Shown here: positions 31,146 to 40,267 of the stretch, in pieces | How the letters are laid out: each line of letters begins with the position of its first letter | Numbering within the stretch: position 1 is the stretch's first letter | DNA from: SKPT01 sp040905445 | Lineage (GTDB): Bacteria > Planctomycetota > Phycisphaerae > Phycisphaerales > Phycisphaeraceae | DNA length: 64,000 bases | Assembly: GCA_040905445.1 (NCBI GenBank) | Contig: JBBDRN010000007.1 | Span: 119,849-183,848, forward strand | Reading direction: 5' to 3' | Made by a program: the position numbers and the translations under genes | Notes under the pieces: generated by a model | Databases searched by the model: none | What the model saw: only the letters and a program-made list of their open reading frames with translations | Told to the model about the DNA's origin: nothing

Positions 31146-33929
31146 ATGGCAAAAAAGAAAAAGCAGACATCCCGCGGCTCGACCCGCAACGGGCAGATCG
31201 GCTCCGCAGTCGGCAAGCACCTGGTCATCGTCGAAAGCCCCACCAAGGCACGCACGATCAACCGCTACCTCGGCTCCGACTACCAGGTCATGGCCAGCGT
31301 CGGCCACGTGCGCGACCTGCCCAGCCGCGCCCCCAAGGGCGAGAAGCAGGAAGTGCCCGGCGTCGACGTCGACCGCGACTTCGAGCCCCACTACGAAATC
31401 GTGCCCGAGAAGCGCAAGACCGTCGCCGACCTGCGCAAAGCTGCCAAGCAGGCGACCGACGTCTGGTTCGCCACCGACCTCGACCGCGAGGGCGAGGCGA
31501 TTGCCTGGCACCTTGCCGAGGCGCTGGACATCGACGTGTCGTCCGCCAAGCGCGTCGTCTTCAACGCGATCACCAAGACCGAGATCGACCGGGCGTTCCA
31601 CGACCCGCGCTCGATCGACGAGGCGAAGGTCAACGCCCAGCAGGCGCGGCGCATCCTCGACCGCATCGTCGGCTACCAGGTCTCGCCGCTGCTGTGGAAG
31701 AAGGTCGCCGGCGGCCTGAGCGCCGGGCGCGTCCAGTCCGTGGCGACGCGCCTCGTCGTCGAGCGCGAGCGGGAGATCGAGAAATTCGTCCCCGACGAGT
31801 ACTGGAAGATCGCCGGGATCTTCGCCACCGACGTCGACGCGACGGGCAAGCTCGCGCAGGCGTGGCAGGGCTGGCTGGAGACCGACGACAGGCCGCGCAC
31901 CGTGCGCGAGCAGAACGCCTGGCTCAGCGAGCACGACTGCCTGCGCGCCGAGCTGGTGCAGATCGAGGGCAAGTCGTTCGACGCGACCGATCGCCAGGCC
32001 GCGCTCGACGCGGCGCTGAAGCTCGGCTTCGCGCTCGACGAGGCGCGGGAGCAGGAGGACGAGAAGGCCAAGGGCCCGGCGCAGCAGTTGTGCCGATACA
32101 TCGGCCACGTCGACGTCGATCACCCCGACTACCGCATCGCGTCGATCGACACGAAACGCACGACCAGCCGGCCCGGCGCGCCGTTCATCACCTCGACGCT
32201 CCAGCAGGCGGGGTCCAACCGGCTCGGCTTCCCGCTGCAGCGCACGATGCGCATCGCCCAGCAGCTCTACGAGGGCGTCGACCTCAAGGGCGCCCGCGGG
32301 CAGACGGGCCTGATCACCTACATGCGCACCGACTCGACGCACATCTCCGGCGAAGCGCTCGACGAGGCCCGCGGGTACATCGCCAGCACGTTCGGCGACC
32401 GGTACCTGCCGGGCAAGCCCAACTTCTACAGTTCCAGCAACAAGGCCGCGCAGGAGGCCCACGAGGCGATCCGCCCGACCGACGTGACGCTCACGCCCGA
32501 GCAGGTGCGCGGCTCGCTCGACGAGCCGCAGTTCAAGCTCTACGACCTCATCTGGCGCCGCTTCGTCGGCTCGCAGATGATGCCCGCGCAGTGGGACGCG
32601 ACGACGGTGATGATCGAGGCCCGGCGCGATGGCCGGGCGATCGGCGCGTTCAAGGCCACCGGCCGCACGCTCGCGTTCGACGGCTTCTACAAGGTCATGG
32701 GCGTGCCCACGGGCGACGACGTCAACCTGCCGCGGCTGGAGACGGAGCAGCCGGTCGGCCCGGTCGACCTCGACCCGCGCCAGCACTTCACCAGCCCGCC
32801 GGCGCGATACACCGAGGCGTCGCTCCAGAAGAAGCTCGAGGAGGAGGGCATCGGCCGCCCGTCGACCTACGCGTCGATCATCCAGACCATCCAGGACCGC
32901 GAGTATGTGATCCCGCTGCGGCCGGGCGACCGGGCGCTGATGGCCACGGATCTCGGCAAGGTGGTCACCGACATGCTCGTCGAGGCCTTCCCCGAAGTGA
33001 TGGGCGTGGCCTACACGCGCGAGATGGAGGCCGAGCTCGACCAGATCGAGGACGAGAAGCACGACTGGCGCAAGATGCTGCGCGAGTTCTACGGCCCGTT
33101 CCGCGAGAAGCTCGAGCAGGCACACACGCACCTCCAGCACGCCAAGGCGACGACCGAGCCGGCGCCGTTCAAGTGCCCGCGCTGCGGCGCGGCGACGGAG
33201 TACCGGCTGGGCAAGAACGGCAAGTTCCTCTCGTGCACGCAGTTCAGCCCGCCCCCGGTCGAGGTTCAGGTCGAGGCTGAGCCGGGCAAGTTCCTGCTCT
33301 ACAAGGGCAAGGGCAAGGCCCGGCCGAAGGTCGTCAGCGAGGACGGCAGCCGCAAGATCGGGTGGACGAAGCTGACGCCCGACGAGAAGAAGCGGTTCCA
33401 GGCGATCAGCGATGAGATGCCCCAGTGCGACTACGCCGCGCCGATCGACCGCGAGGGCAAGCCGATCGAGGCGGAGGTGTCCAACATCCTCTGCCCGGAG
33501 TGCGGGGCGCGGACGACGAAGCGCGTGGGGCGGTTCGGGGCGTTTCTCGGGTGCGAGAACTACCCGCAGTGCAAAGGCATCGTGAAGCTGGACGCGAAGA
33601 AGGGGACGGTGGTGCTGCCCAAGGCGCCGCCGCTGACCACGGACGTGCCGTGTCCCAAGTGCGAGTCGCCGCTGTACATGCGGGACTCGAAGCGGGGCTT
33701 CTGGCTGAGCTGCTCGAAGTTCCCCAAGTGCCGCGGCCGGCTTGGCTGGGCAAAGGTCGAAGAGGAGAAGCAGCAGGAGCTGGAGAAGGCGTGGACGTCG
33801 CACATCAAGGAGAATCCGATGCCGACGCTGCAGCGCGTTGACGGGCGCGAGGTGCAGGAGGGCGAGGTGCCCGTCTACGAGCCGCAGAACGAGCAGGGGG
33901 AGCCGACCGCGAACTCCGACGCCGCCTGA
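31146..33929 (+). CDS. topA: DNA topoisomerase I (type IA)
   Basis: 927 aa from MAKKKKQTSRG. It relaxes negative supercoils. The TOPRIM domain starts KHLVIVESPTKARTINRYLG, with the acidic DLDREGEAIAWH. The catalytic Tyr is in GLITYMRTDSTHISGEAL. SLQKKLEEEGIGRPSTYASI is a conserved signature. Three C-terminal zinc ribbons are visible: CPRCGAATEYRLGKNGKFLSC, CPECGARTTKRVGRFGAFLGC and CPKCESPLYMRDSKRGFWLSC. The Lys-rich N-terminus is an extra tail. A longer upstream frame to 31053 is not supported. Confidence 0.96.
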   Translation: MAKKKKQTSRGSTRNGQIGSAVGKHLVIVESPTKARTINRYLGSDYQVMASVGHVRDLPSRAPKGEKQEVPGVDVDRDFEPHYEIVPEKRKTVADLRKAAKQATDVWFATDLDREGEAIAWHLAEALDIDVSSAKRVVFNAITKTEIDRAFHDPRSIDEAKVNAQQARRILDRIVGYQVSPLLWKKVAGGLSAGRVQSVATRLVVEREREIEKFVPDEYWKIAGIFATDVDATGKLAQAWQGWLETDDRPRTVREQNAWLSEHDCLRAELVQIEGKSFDATDRQAALDAALKLGFALDEAREQEDEKAKGPAQQLCRYIGHVDVDHPDYRIASIDTKRTTSRPGAPFITSTLQQAGSNRLGFPLQRTMRIAQQLYEGVDLKGARGQTGLITYMRTDSTHISGEALDEARGYIASTFGDRYLPGKPNFYSSSNKAAQEAHEAIRPTDVTLTPEQVRGSLDEPQFKLYDLIWRRFVGSQMMPAQWDATTVMIEARRDGRAIGAFKATGRTLAFDGFYKVMGVPTGDDVNLPRLETEQPVGPVDLDPRQHFTSPPARYTEASLQKKLEEEGIGRPSTYASIIQTIQDREYVIPLRPGDRALMATDLGKVVTDMLVEAFPEVMGVAYTREMEAELDQIEDEKHDWRKMLREFYGPFREKLEQAHTHLQHAKATTEPAPFKCPRCGAATEYRLGKNGKFLSCTQFSPPPVEVQVEAEPGKFLLYKGKGKARPKVVSEDGSRKIGWTKLTPDEKKRFQAISDEMPQCDYAAPIDREGKPIEAEVSNILCPECGARTTKRVGRFGAFLGCENYPQCKGIVKLDAKKGTVVLPKAPPLTTDVPCPKCESPLYMRDSKRGFWLSCSKFPKCRGRLGWAKVEEEKQQELEKAWTSHIKENPMPTLQRVDGREVQEGEVPVYEPQNEQGEPTANSDAA

Positions 33930-34274
33930 AAAATGGGTTCTTCCGCAATTTCCGGGGACGACACACAGTCGCGCCGAGCCGTGGTTGCAGCCCCTGTGGG
34001 GCTGAAGTCTGGTGCCGGCGATCGATGCCGTGGTCAAGGTCACGTGAGATCTTTGAATAACCGCGCCGCAGCGAAGAACCTGGCGGGTGCGAAAGGATGT
34101 GATTAGCGTAACTTCTGCTTCTTCGCCCCCTCCGCTTGCTTCGCCCCTTCGCGGTTCAATGATGAGTTCGTTCCGCGGCCGACACCCGCAGCTCCTGCGG
34201 GGCTGCCACCCCGCGCCACCGATCCTCCCCTTGCCGGCATCGCACCGGATGCGGAGCCTGCGTTGGCCGATGGC
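33930..34274. other. Intergenic region with small palindromes and a dispersed repeat
   Basis: No coding frame. GCAGCCCCTGTGGGGCTG (33987-34004) forms a hairpin downstream of topA. At about 34119-34165 lies CGCTTGCTTCGCCCCTTCGC plus GGTTCAATGATGAG, a copy (inverted relative to genome direction) of a sequence at 50743-50790. GCACCCGCAGCTCCTGCGGG-type hairpins occur near 34190. Confidence 0.5.
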
Positions 34275-34280
34275 TACAAT
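34275..34280 (+). promoter_or_regulatory. -10 element of the small membrane protein gene
   Basis: GGC-TACAAT-GACC, a good -10 box about 36 nt before the GTG start at 34317. No convincing -35 was found. Confidence 0.45.
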
Positions 34281-34316
34281 GACCGCGTCGGGTACGGGCA
34301 CCCAGGAGATGACGCT

Positions 34317-34682
34317 GTGAGCGACCAAGAGGCGGTGCCGACGGGACGGCCCTGGGCGAGGGCCGTCCACTTTCCAGACCAGTACGGCTGGCTGGTCTTC
34401 GTCTCGGCGCTGGATCTGATGCTGACGTGGCTGATCCTCCAACTCGGCGGCCGGGAGGTCAACCCGCTCGCGGACTGGATCCTCGTAGCGGCGGGCTACC
34501 CGGGGATGGTGCTGTTCAAGTACTCGGTGGTGATCTTCGTCGTGCTGGTGTGCGAGTACATCGCGCGCAAGCAGCTCAAGACAGCGCGGGAACTGGCGTG
34601 GGTGGCGGTGATCATCAGCGGCGTGCCGGTCGTCGTGGCGCTGGCGCAGATCGCGACGACGTTCCACCCCGGCGTCTGGTAG
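34317..34682 (+). CDS. Small membrane protein (DUF5658-like)
   Basis: 121 aa from the GTG at 34317, which has AGGAG 9 nt upstream; an ATG at 34263 precedes the promoter box and is less likely. Three membrane helices are visible: GWLVFVSALDLMLTWLILQL, GMVLFKYSVVIFVVLVCEYI and LAWVAVIISGVPVVVALAQI. The SALDLMLTW...GGREVNPLADW segment fits DUF5658. Function unknown. It precedes ugd by about 200 bp on the same strand. Confidence 0.7.
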   Translation: MSDQEAVPTGRPWARAVHFPDQYGWLVFVSALDLMLTWLILQLGGREVNPLADWILVAAGYPGMVLFKYSVVIFVVLVCEYIARKQLKTARELAWVAVIISGVPVVVALAQIATTFHPGVW

Positions 34683-34807
34683 CCCCCCCCCGCCCCCACC
34701 ACCGTCCCTGCAACGGCCTCCGGGCGGGTCGAAACCGGCTCATCCGGCGGGTCTGCGCGGCCGATTGTACGATAAGGCCTGGAAGAGAAACCGCCGCCGG
34801 GGCCGGC

Positions 34808-34813
34808 TACACT
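34808..34813 (+). promoter_or_regulatory. -10 element of ugd
   Basis: GC-TACACT-GG, identical to the core used at 21664 and 26722, but here followed by a ~60 nt leader containing a GAGGAAA Shine-Dalgarno before the ugd ATG. Confidence 0.45.
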
Positions 34814-34880
34814 GGCATGGCCGATCCGGCTCGCCGACGGGTACCGGCGTGGGGACAAGCTTCGCAACGAGGAAATCGCC

Positions 34881-36266
34881 ATGCGCATTACGATGGTCGG
34901 CACGGGCTACGTCGGGCTCGTCACCGGCACCTGTTTCGCCAACACCGGCAACGAGGTCACCTGCCTCGACATCGACGCCGAGAAGATCGCCCGGCTGCAG
35001 CAGGGGATCGCCCCGATCTACGAGCCGGGCCTCGACGAGCTGATCCGCCGCAACGCCAAGACCGGCCGGCTGCACTTTACGACCGACAAGCAGCAGGCGT
35101 ACGACCGCGCCGAGCTGATCTTCATCTGCGTCGGCACGCCCAGCGACGAGCAGGGGCGCGCGGACCTCAGGGGCGTGCTCGACGCCGCGGGCGACATCGG
35201 CCGCGCCATCGAGGCCGCGCCCGGGCCGACCGGCAGCGGGATCGAGGAGCCGGACCCGAAGATCGTCGTCATCAAGTCGACCGTTCCCGTGGGCACGAGC
35301 GTCAAGGCCCAGGCGCGGATCGCCGCGCAGACCGGCAAGCCGTTCCTCATGGCGTCCAACCCCGAATTCCTCAAGGAAGGCGCCGCCATCAGCGACTTCC
35401 AGAAGCCCGACCGCGTGGTCATCGGCGTGCATGACAAGCGGGCCGCCGAGCGGCTGCGCGACCTCTACGAGCCTTACGTGCGGCAGGGCAACCCGATCTT
35501 CGTCATGGACATCCCCAGCGCCGAGATGGTCAAGTACGCCGCCAACGCCATGCTCGCCACCAAGATCAGCTTCATCAACGAGATCGCCCGCCTGTGCGAG
35601 AGCCACGGCGCCGACATCGACGAGGTCCGCCGCGGCATGTGCTCCGACACGCGCATCGGCAACAAGTTCCTCTACCCGGGACTCGGCTACGGCGGGTCGT
35701 GCTTTCCCAAGGACGTGCTCGCCTGCATCGCCATGGGCAAGGACACCGGCGGCGAGCCGCCTCTGCTCGCCGCCGTCCATGCCGTCAACCAGCATCAGCG
35801 CCACGCCTTCATGGCCAAGCTCGACCAGCACTTCACCCGCCACGGCAAGGCGTTCGTCGGCAAGCGGATCGCCGTCTGGGGCATCGCCTTCAAGCCCGGC
35901 ACCGACGACATCCGCGAAGCCCCGTCCATCACGCTCATGCAGCACCTGCTCGACCGCGGCGCCCAGGTCGTCGCCCACGACCCGGTGGCCCACGGCACAT
36001 GCCGGCAGGTGCTCGGCGACCGCATCGGGTACGTCGACGACCCTTACGCCGCGCTCGACTCCGCCGATGCGCTGGTGATCTGCACCGACTGGGACGAGTT
36101 CAAGCACCCGGACCTCGACGAGATGCGCATGCGCATGCGCGAGCCGGTGGTCTTCGACGGGCGGAACCTGTACCGGCTTCAGACGATGCAGGAGCACGGG
36201 TTCACGTACTACTCGATCGGCCGCGAGGCGGTGGGCGTCGTCGAGGCCCTGGCCCCCGAGGCATGA
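34881..36266 (+). CDS. ugd: UDP-glucose 6-dehydrogenase
   Basis: 461 aa. It oxidises UDP-glucose twice to UDP-glucuronate with NAD. MRITMVGTGYVGLVTGTCFA is the Rossmann motif. SNPEFLKEGAAISDFQKPDR and the catalytic Cys in YGGSCFPKDVLACI are diagnostic. WGIAFKPGTDDIREAPSI marks the C-terminal domain. Slightly longer than many homologues (an insertion around EAAPGPTGSGIEEPDPK). With the glucuronate epimerase-like gene at 26735, it suggests uronic acids in the cell envelope. Confidence 0.95.
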   Translation: MRITMVGTGYVGLVTGTCFANTGNEVTCLDIDAEKIARLQQGIAPIYEPGLDELIRRNAKTGRLHFTTDKQQAYDRAELIFICVGTPSDEQGRADLRGVLDAAGDIGRAIEAAPGPTGSGIEEPDPKIVVIKSTVPVGTSVKAQARIAAQTGKPFLMASNPEFLKEGAAISDFQKPDRVVIGVHDKRAAERLRDLYEPYVRQGNPIFVMDIPSAEMVKYAANAMLATKISFINEIARLCESHGADIDEVRRGMCSDTRIGNKFLYPGLGYGGSCFPKDVLACIAMGKDTGGEPPLLAAVHAVNQHQRHAFMAKLDQHFTRHGKAFVGKRIAVWGIAFKPGTDDIREAPSITLMQHLLDRGAQVVAHDPVAHGTCRQVLGDRIGYVDDPYAALDSADALVICTDWDEFKHPDLDEMRMRMREPVVFDGRNLYRLQTMQEHGFTYYSIGREAVGVVEALAPEA

Positions 36267-36284
36267 CGCGACAAGCCCCAACCC

Positions 36285-36366
36285 GGGTGCCACTGGCGGC
36301 TTGTCCGCCAGTGCCCACGCCGTGCCTGACACTCGCGCACTGGTAGACAAGCCACCAGTGGCACCC
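36285..36366. repeat. Paired inverted palindromes, GTGCCACTGGCGG type
   Basis: GGTGCCACTGGCGGCTTGTC followed by CGCCAGTG on the left, and ACTGGTAGACAAGCCACCAG followed by TGGCACCC on the right. Each arm is itself a hairpin, and the arms are inverted copies of each other (a BIME-like pair). Located between ugd and trpG. Other copies are at 20729-20759 and 40268-40343. Confidence 0.8.
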
Positions 36367-36411
36367 CTGAGTCCTGGCCCCTGCCCCTAACCCCTAATCC
36401 CTCCTCCCGCC

Positions 36412-37014
36412 ATGATCCTGCTCATCGACAACTACGACAGCTTCACCTACAACCTCGTGCAGCGCATCGGCGAGCTCGACCCGACGATCGAGCTGCGCGT
36501 CTTTCGCAACGACAAGATCAACGTCGACGATGCCCTGGCCATGCGCGCCAGCCACGTGATCATCTCGCCCGGTCCCTGCACGCCGCGCGAGGGTGGCATC
36601 TCCAACGATCTCATCCAGGCCCTGGCCGGCAAGACGCCGCTGCTCGGCGTCTGCCTCGGCCACCAGTGCATCGCCCACAGCTTCGGCATGAACGTCGTGC
36701 GCAACTACCGCCTCATGCACGGCAAGACATCGCCCGTGCACCACGACGGCCGAACCATCTTCGAAGGTCTGTCCAACCCCTTTACCGCCACACGCTACCA
36801 CAGCCTGACCATCGAGCCCGGCAGCTTCGATGAATCGCGATTCGAGCGCACGGCATGGACCGACGAGGGCGAGATCATGGGCCTGCGCGCCAGGCCCGGC
36901 GCGTTCGGCGACGCCCCGCTCGAAGGCGTCCAGTTCCACCCCGAGAGCTTCCTCACCGACGAAGGCCCGCGCCTGATCGCCAACTTCCTCGGCCTCGAGC
37001 CCGCCCACGTGTAA
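36412..37014 (+). CDS. trpG: Anthranilate/aminodeoxychorismate synthase glutamine amidotransferase subunit
   Basis: 200 aa, class I glutamine amidotransferase. MILLIDNYDSFTYNLVQRIG is the classic TrpG/PabA opening. SPGPCTPREGGIS and the nucleophile Cys in LLGVCLGHQCIAHSFG are present, and the His-Glu pair is in LEGVQFHPESFLTDEG. It supplies ammonia to TrpE or PabB, neither of which is in the window, so trpG and pabA cannot be separated. No Shine-Dalgarno is obvious. Confidence 0.92.
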   Translation: MILLIDNYDSFTYNLVQRIGELDPTIELRVFRNDKINVDDALAMRASHVIISPGPCTPREGGISNDLIQALAGKTPLLGVCLGHQCIAHSFGMNVVRNYRLMHGKTSPVHHDGRTIFEGLSNPFTATRYHSLTIEPGSFDESRFERTAWTDEGEIMGLRARPGAFGDAPLEGVQFHPESFLTDEGPRLIANFLGLEPAHV

Positions 37015-37096
37015 CCGCGCCGGCGCGCACGCCAAGCTGGAGCGACATCGAACAGCGATGACAGCCACGACGGCGGCGCGGATAAACCCTTGCGAA

Positions 37097-37125
37097 TTGA
37101 CGTTCTGGGCAAGCCAAGCCAGAAT
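37097..37125 (+). promoter_or_regulatory. Promoter of tRNA-Leu
   Basis: TTGACG (37097-37102), 17-bp spacer, CAGAAT (37120-37125). Transcription should start near 37132, 18 nt before the mature tRNA. Confidence 0.6.
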
Positions 37126-37149
37126 GTGTCGCCGCTCGACAGCGCCCCG

Positions 37150-37236
37150 GCCGGTGTGGCGGAATTGGCAGACGCGACGGATTCAAAATCCGTTGGGGCT
37201 AAACACCCCGTGTGGGTTCGACTCCCACCACCGGCA
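37150..37236 (+). tRNA. tRNA-Leu (anticodon CAA)
   Basis: An 87-nt cloverleaf. The acceptor GCCGGTG pairs with CACCGGC, with discriminator A. The D-arm contains GGCGGAATTGGCAGACGC. The anticodon stem ACGGA/TCCGT encloses loop TTCAAAA with CAA at 37184-37186. A long variable arm (TGGGGCTAAACACCCCG) marks a class II tRNA, and the T-arm is GTGGGTTCGACTCCCAC. CCA is not encoded. It reads UUG codons, rare in this GC-rich genome. Confidence 0.97.
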
Positions 37237-37262
37237 TTGGCAGCATGTCAACGCAGCGCCAC

Positions 37263-37979
37263 TCACGCCGCGTCCCCGGCGCTGTCGATGAGGTTCATCA
37301 ACAGCGCCGCGGGGTGAAGGTGGGCGGCGGGCGTCGGGTGGTTGAGGCCGTTGGCCAGCAGGTCGGTGGTGTTGATGCCGGCGTCGGCGAGCTGCTGGTA
37401 GCGGGCGTGCACGTCGGCGACGGGGACGCCCATCTCCCGGCCCACGTCGCGCATCGCCTCGGCGTAGCGGGTGAGCATGCCCGACTGCTGGGCCTTCATC
37501 ATCGTGTCAACCATCTCGCGGTGAGGCACGGCCACGCGCGACGACGGCTTGTCGCACTGGAAAGGCGGGGTCATCAGCACGATGGCCGCCACGGTTTCCT
37601 CACGTGTCCGAATGATGATCTCGCGAAGCGCCTGGCGATAACCGTCGAGCCCGGCTTGGCCGCGGTGGACGTCGTTGGCGCCGAAGGCGATGGTCACGAG
37701 GTCGGGTTGATGGCGGATGACGTGGCGGTCGAGGCGCGCCAGGCCATCGTCGGCGCACTGCCCGCCGACGCCGGCGTTGATGACGCTGAAGACGGTGTTG
37801 GGGTAGCGGTCTTCGAGCATGCGCTTGAGCCGCGCGTGGTAGACGGCGTCGGGGGCGAGCAGGCCGAGGGAGGTGCAGCCCATGGTGATGCTGTCGCCGA
37901 GGGCAATGATGAGGATGGGCCCGGTGGCGGGATGGGCGGTGACGTGGGCGATGCGCTGGTGGAAGTTGGAGAGCGGCAT
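37263..37979 (-). CDS. SGNH/GDSL-family hydrolase
   Basis: 238 aa, no signal peptide. Block I IALGDSITMG carries the nucleophile Ser, block II Gly is in INAGVGGQCADDG, block III is IAFGANDVHRG, and the C-terminal NHPTPAAHLH supplies the catalytic His. Such enzymes deacylate lipids or deacetylate sugars; the substrate is unknown. TATCCT 6 nt before the ATG suggests a leaderless transcript. Its 3' end lies 27 bp from the tRNA-Leu gene, converging on it. Confidence 0.88.
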   Translation of the reverse strand: MPLSNFHQRIAHVTAHPATGPILIIALGDSITMGCTSLGLLAPDAVYHARLKRMLEDRYPNTVFSVINAGVGGQCADDGLARLDRHVIRHQPDLVTIAFGANDVHRGQAGLDGYRQALREIIIRTREETVAAIVLMTPPFQCDKPSSRVAVPHREMVDTMMKAQQSGMLTRYAEAMRDVGREMGVPVADVHARYQQLADAGINTTDLLANGLNHPTPAAHLHPAALLMNLIDSAGDAA

Positions 37980-37985
37980 GGGGAA

Positions 37986-37991
37986 AGGATA
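37986..37991 (-). promoter_or_regulatory. -10 element for a leaderless start (SGNH hydrolase)
   Basis: TATCCT on the minus strand ends 6 nt before the ATG at 37979. The GTTTAGCCGCC repeat begins only about 12 bp further upstream, leaving little room for a -35 box outside the repeat. Confidence 0.4.
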
Positions 37992-38002
37992 GCGTAGTCC
38001 CC

Positions 38003-38086
38003 ACGTTTAGCCGCCGCGCCACGCGGCGCCGAACGGGGGGAACCACGGGAACGCCGAGGGCGCCGCGTGGGCGCGGCGGCTAAACG
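38003..38086. repeat. Inverted pair of GTTTAGCCGCC palindromes
   Basis: ACGTTTAGCCGCCGCGCCAC followed by GCGGCGCC on the left, and GGCGCCGCGTGGGCGCGGCG followed by GCTAAACG on the right, are inverted copies. The right arm ends one base before the uvrB stop codon (38088-38090). It sits between uvrB and the SGNH hydrolase gene, both on the minus strand. A further copy is at 23291-23331. Confidence 0.8.
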
Positions 38087-38087
38087 G

Positions 38088-40229
38088 TTACTGTTGTGAG
38101 CGGCGGCGGCTGATTGGTTTGACGGGCTTGGCACTTTTGCGGGATTTGCCGCGCGGGCGACTGCCGGGGGCGCCGGGTTTGTCGGCGTCGCGCTGCTTTT
38201 CGGGCAGGCCGTCGGCGTCCCCGACCGCGGCGGCGATGCGGCCGATGTCGGGGGAGGCCTTGATCTCGCGGACGCGATCGCGCAGCGCCGCCGCCTTCTC
38301 AAACTCCAACCCCTCGGCCGCCTCCAGCATCCGCTTCTCCAACTCGGCGAGGATCTCCTCGCGATCGAACTCCTCCTCGTCCTTGGCGCCGATGGCGCGC
38401 AGCGCCGTCTTGCGGGCGTTCAGCACCACCTCCATGCCGCGGCGGATGGCTTTCTTGATGGTCTGGGGTGTGATGTTGTGCTCGGCGTTGAAGGCGAGCT
38501 GCTTTTCACGCCGGCGCTCCGTCTCCTCCATCGCCGCCTGCATCGCGGGTGTGACGGCGTCCGCGTAGAGGACCACGGCAGCGTCGACGTTGCGGGCGGC
38601 GCGGCCGACCTGCTGGATGAGGCTCGTGGCGCTGCGCAGGAAGCCGGCCTTGTCCGCATCGAGGATGGCGACGGTGGAGACTTCAGGCAGGTCCAGGCCT
38701 TCGCGCAGCAGGTTGACGCCGACGAGCACGTCGTAGTCGCCCTGGCGCAGCTCGCGGAGGATCTGGATGCGGTCGAGCGTTTCGATGTCGCTGTGCAGGT
38801 AGCGGCACTTGACGCCTTCCTCGGAGAGGTAGGTGGTCAGGTCCTCGGCGAGGCGCTTGGTGAGCGTGGTGACGAGCATGCGCTGCTTCGCTTCGGAGGT
38901 CTGCTTGGCGAGGGCGATGAGGTCGGGGACCTGACCCTGGGCGGGGCGGACCTCGATTCTCGGGTCGACGAGGCCGGTGGGACGGATGATCTGCTCGACG
39001 ACCTCGCCCTCGGATTTCTCCAGCTCGTATGGCGCGGGCGTGGCGCTGACGAACATGACCTGGGGCCAGAGCTTCTCGATTTCCTCGAAGGTGAGCGGGC
39101 GGTTGTCGAGGGCGGAGGGGAGGCGGAAGCCGTGCGCGACGAGCGTCTCCTTGCGGTGGCGGTCGCCGGCGTACATGGCGTGGAGTTGGGGGATGGTGAC
39201 GTGGCTCTCGTCGATGAGCATGAGCCAGTCGCGGTCGTTGGGGAAGTAATCCATGAGGGTGTAGGGGCGTGAGCCGGGGGGGCGGCCGTCGAGGTGGCGC
39301 GAGTAGTTTTCGATGCCCGAGCAGTAGCCGACTTCCTGGATCATTTCGAGGTCGTACTGCGTGCGGGCAAGGATGCGCTGGGCTTCGAGAAGCTTGCCTT
39401 CGCTGCGCAGCTTGCCGGCCTGGTGGTCGAGCTCCTGCTGGATGGAGTCGACCGCCTGGGTGAGCTGGTGCTCGGGCATGACGTAGTGCACCGCGGGGTA
39501 GATGAAGATGACGCTTTCGTCGGCGAGCAGCTCGCCGGTGAGCGGGTGGATGAATTGCAGGCCTTCGATCTCGTCGCCGAAGAGCTCGACGCGGTAGGCG
39601 AACTCCTCGGTGGCGGGGAAGATTTCGACGACGTCGCCGCGGACGCGGAAGCTGCCGCGCTTGAGCTCGTAGTCGCTGCGCGAGTATTGCAGGTCGGTCA
39701 GGCCGCGGAGCAGGTCGCGGCGGTCGATCGCCTGGCCCTTGCGCAGGGAGATGACGGAGTTCTTGTATTTTTCGGGCGAGCCGAGGCCGAAGATGCACGA
39801 GACGGAGGCGACGACGAGCACGTCGTTGCGCGAGATGAGATTGCTGGTGGCGGCGAGGCGGAGGCGATCGAGATCATCGTTGCGCGACGCGTCCTTTTCG
39901 ATGTAGATGTCGCGCTGGGGGATGTACGCCTCGGGCTGGTAGTAGTCGTAGTAGGAGACGAAGTAGCAGACGGCGTTGTCGGGGAACAGCTCCTTGAACT
40001 CTTCGTAAAGCTGTGCGGCGAGGGTCTTGTTGTGGCTCACGACGAGGGTGGGCTTGTTGATCTGTGCAACGACGTTGGCCATCGTGAAGGTTTTGCCAGT
40101 GCCGGTGGCGCCGAGGAGGGTCTGGTAGGGTCGCCCGGCTTCCAGCCCGCGCACGAGTGCGTCGATGGCCTGGGGCTGATCGCCCATGGGCTGGTATTCG
40201 GAGACGAGGCGGAATTGTTCGTGGGGCAT
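38088..40229 (-). CDS. uvrB: Excinuclease ABC subunit B
   Basis: 713 aa. It is the helicase-like damage-verification subunit of nucleotide excision repair. Walker A is GATGTGKTFTMANV, and the beta-hairpin is in SYYDYYQPEAYIPQRDIYIEKD. Walker B is MLIDESHVTIPQ. VGVNLLREGLDLPEVS and IQQVGRAARN are helicase motifs V and VI. The C-terminal UVR domain (LEKRMLEAAEGLEFEKAAAL) binds UvrC. A Lys/Arg-rich tail follows. TAAAAT lies 6 nt before the ATG with no Shine-Dalgarno. A LexA site was not recognised. Confidence 0.97.
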   Translation of the reverse strand: MPHEQFRLVSEYQPMGDQPQAIDALVRGLEAGRPYQTLLGATGTGKTFTMANVVAQINKPTLVVSHNKTLAAQLYEEFKELFPDNAVCYFVSYYDYYQPEAYIPQRDIYIEKDASRNDDLDRLRLAATSNLISRNDVLVVASVSCIFGLGSPEKYKNSVISLRKGQAIDRRDLLRGLTDLQYSRSDYELKRGSFRVRGDVVEIFPATEEFAYRVELFGDEIEGLQFIHPLTGELLADESVIFIYPAVHYVMPEHQLTQAVDSIQQELDHQAGKLRSEGKLLEAQRILARTQYDLEMIQEVGYCSGIENYSRHLDGRPPGSRPYTLMDYFPNDRDWLMLIDESHVTIPQLHAMYAGDRHRKETLVAHGFRLPSALDNRPLTFEEIEKLWPQVMFVSATPAPYELEKSEGEVVEQIIRPTGLVDPRIEVRPAQGQVPDLIALAKQTSEAKQRMLVTTLTKRLAEDLTTYLSEEGVKCRYLHSDIETLDRIQILRELRQGDYDVLVGVNLLREGLDLPEVSTVAILDADKAGFLRSATSLIQQVGRAARNVDAAVVLYADAVTPAMQAAMEETERRREKQLAFNAEHNITPQTIKKAIRRGMEVVLNARKTALRAIGAKDEEEFDREEILAELEKRMLEAAEGLEFEKAAALRDRVREIKASPDIGRIAAAVGDADGLPEKQRDADKPGAPGSRPRGKSRKSAKPVKPISRRRSQQ

Positions 40230-40235
40230 GTGGAG

Positions 40236-40241
40236 ATTTTA
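40236..40241 (-). promoter_or_regulatory. -10 element for a leaderless start (uvrB)
   Basis: TAAAAT on the minus strand ends 6 nt before the ATG at 40229. A palindromic repeat begins about 27 bp upstream, at 40268. Confidence 0.5.
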
Positions 40242-40267
40242 GGCTCTGTCCGAAGACGTCGTACGGC

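Noticed and set aside
30966..34667. 1233-aa minus-strand open frame opposite topA
   Set aside because: It is the complement shadow of topA and its neighbours; the product is Arg/Leu/Asp-rich without domains, while the plus strand encodes an intact topoisomerase.
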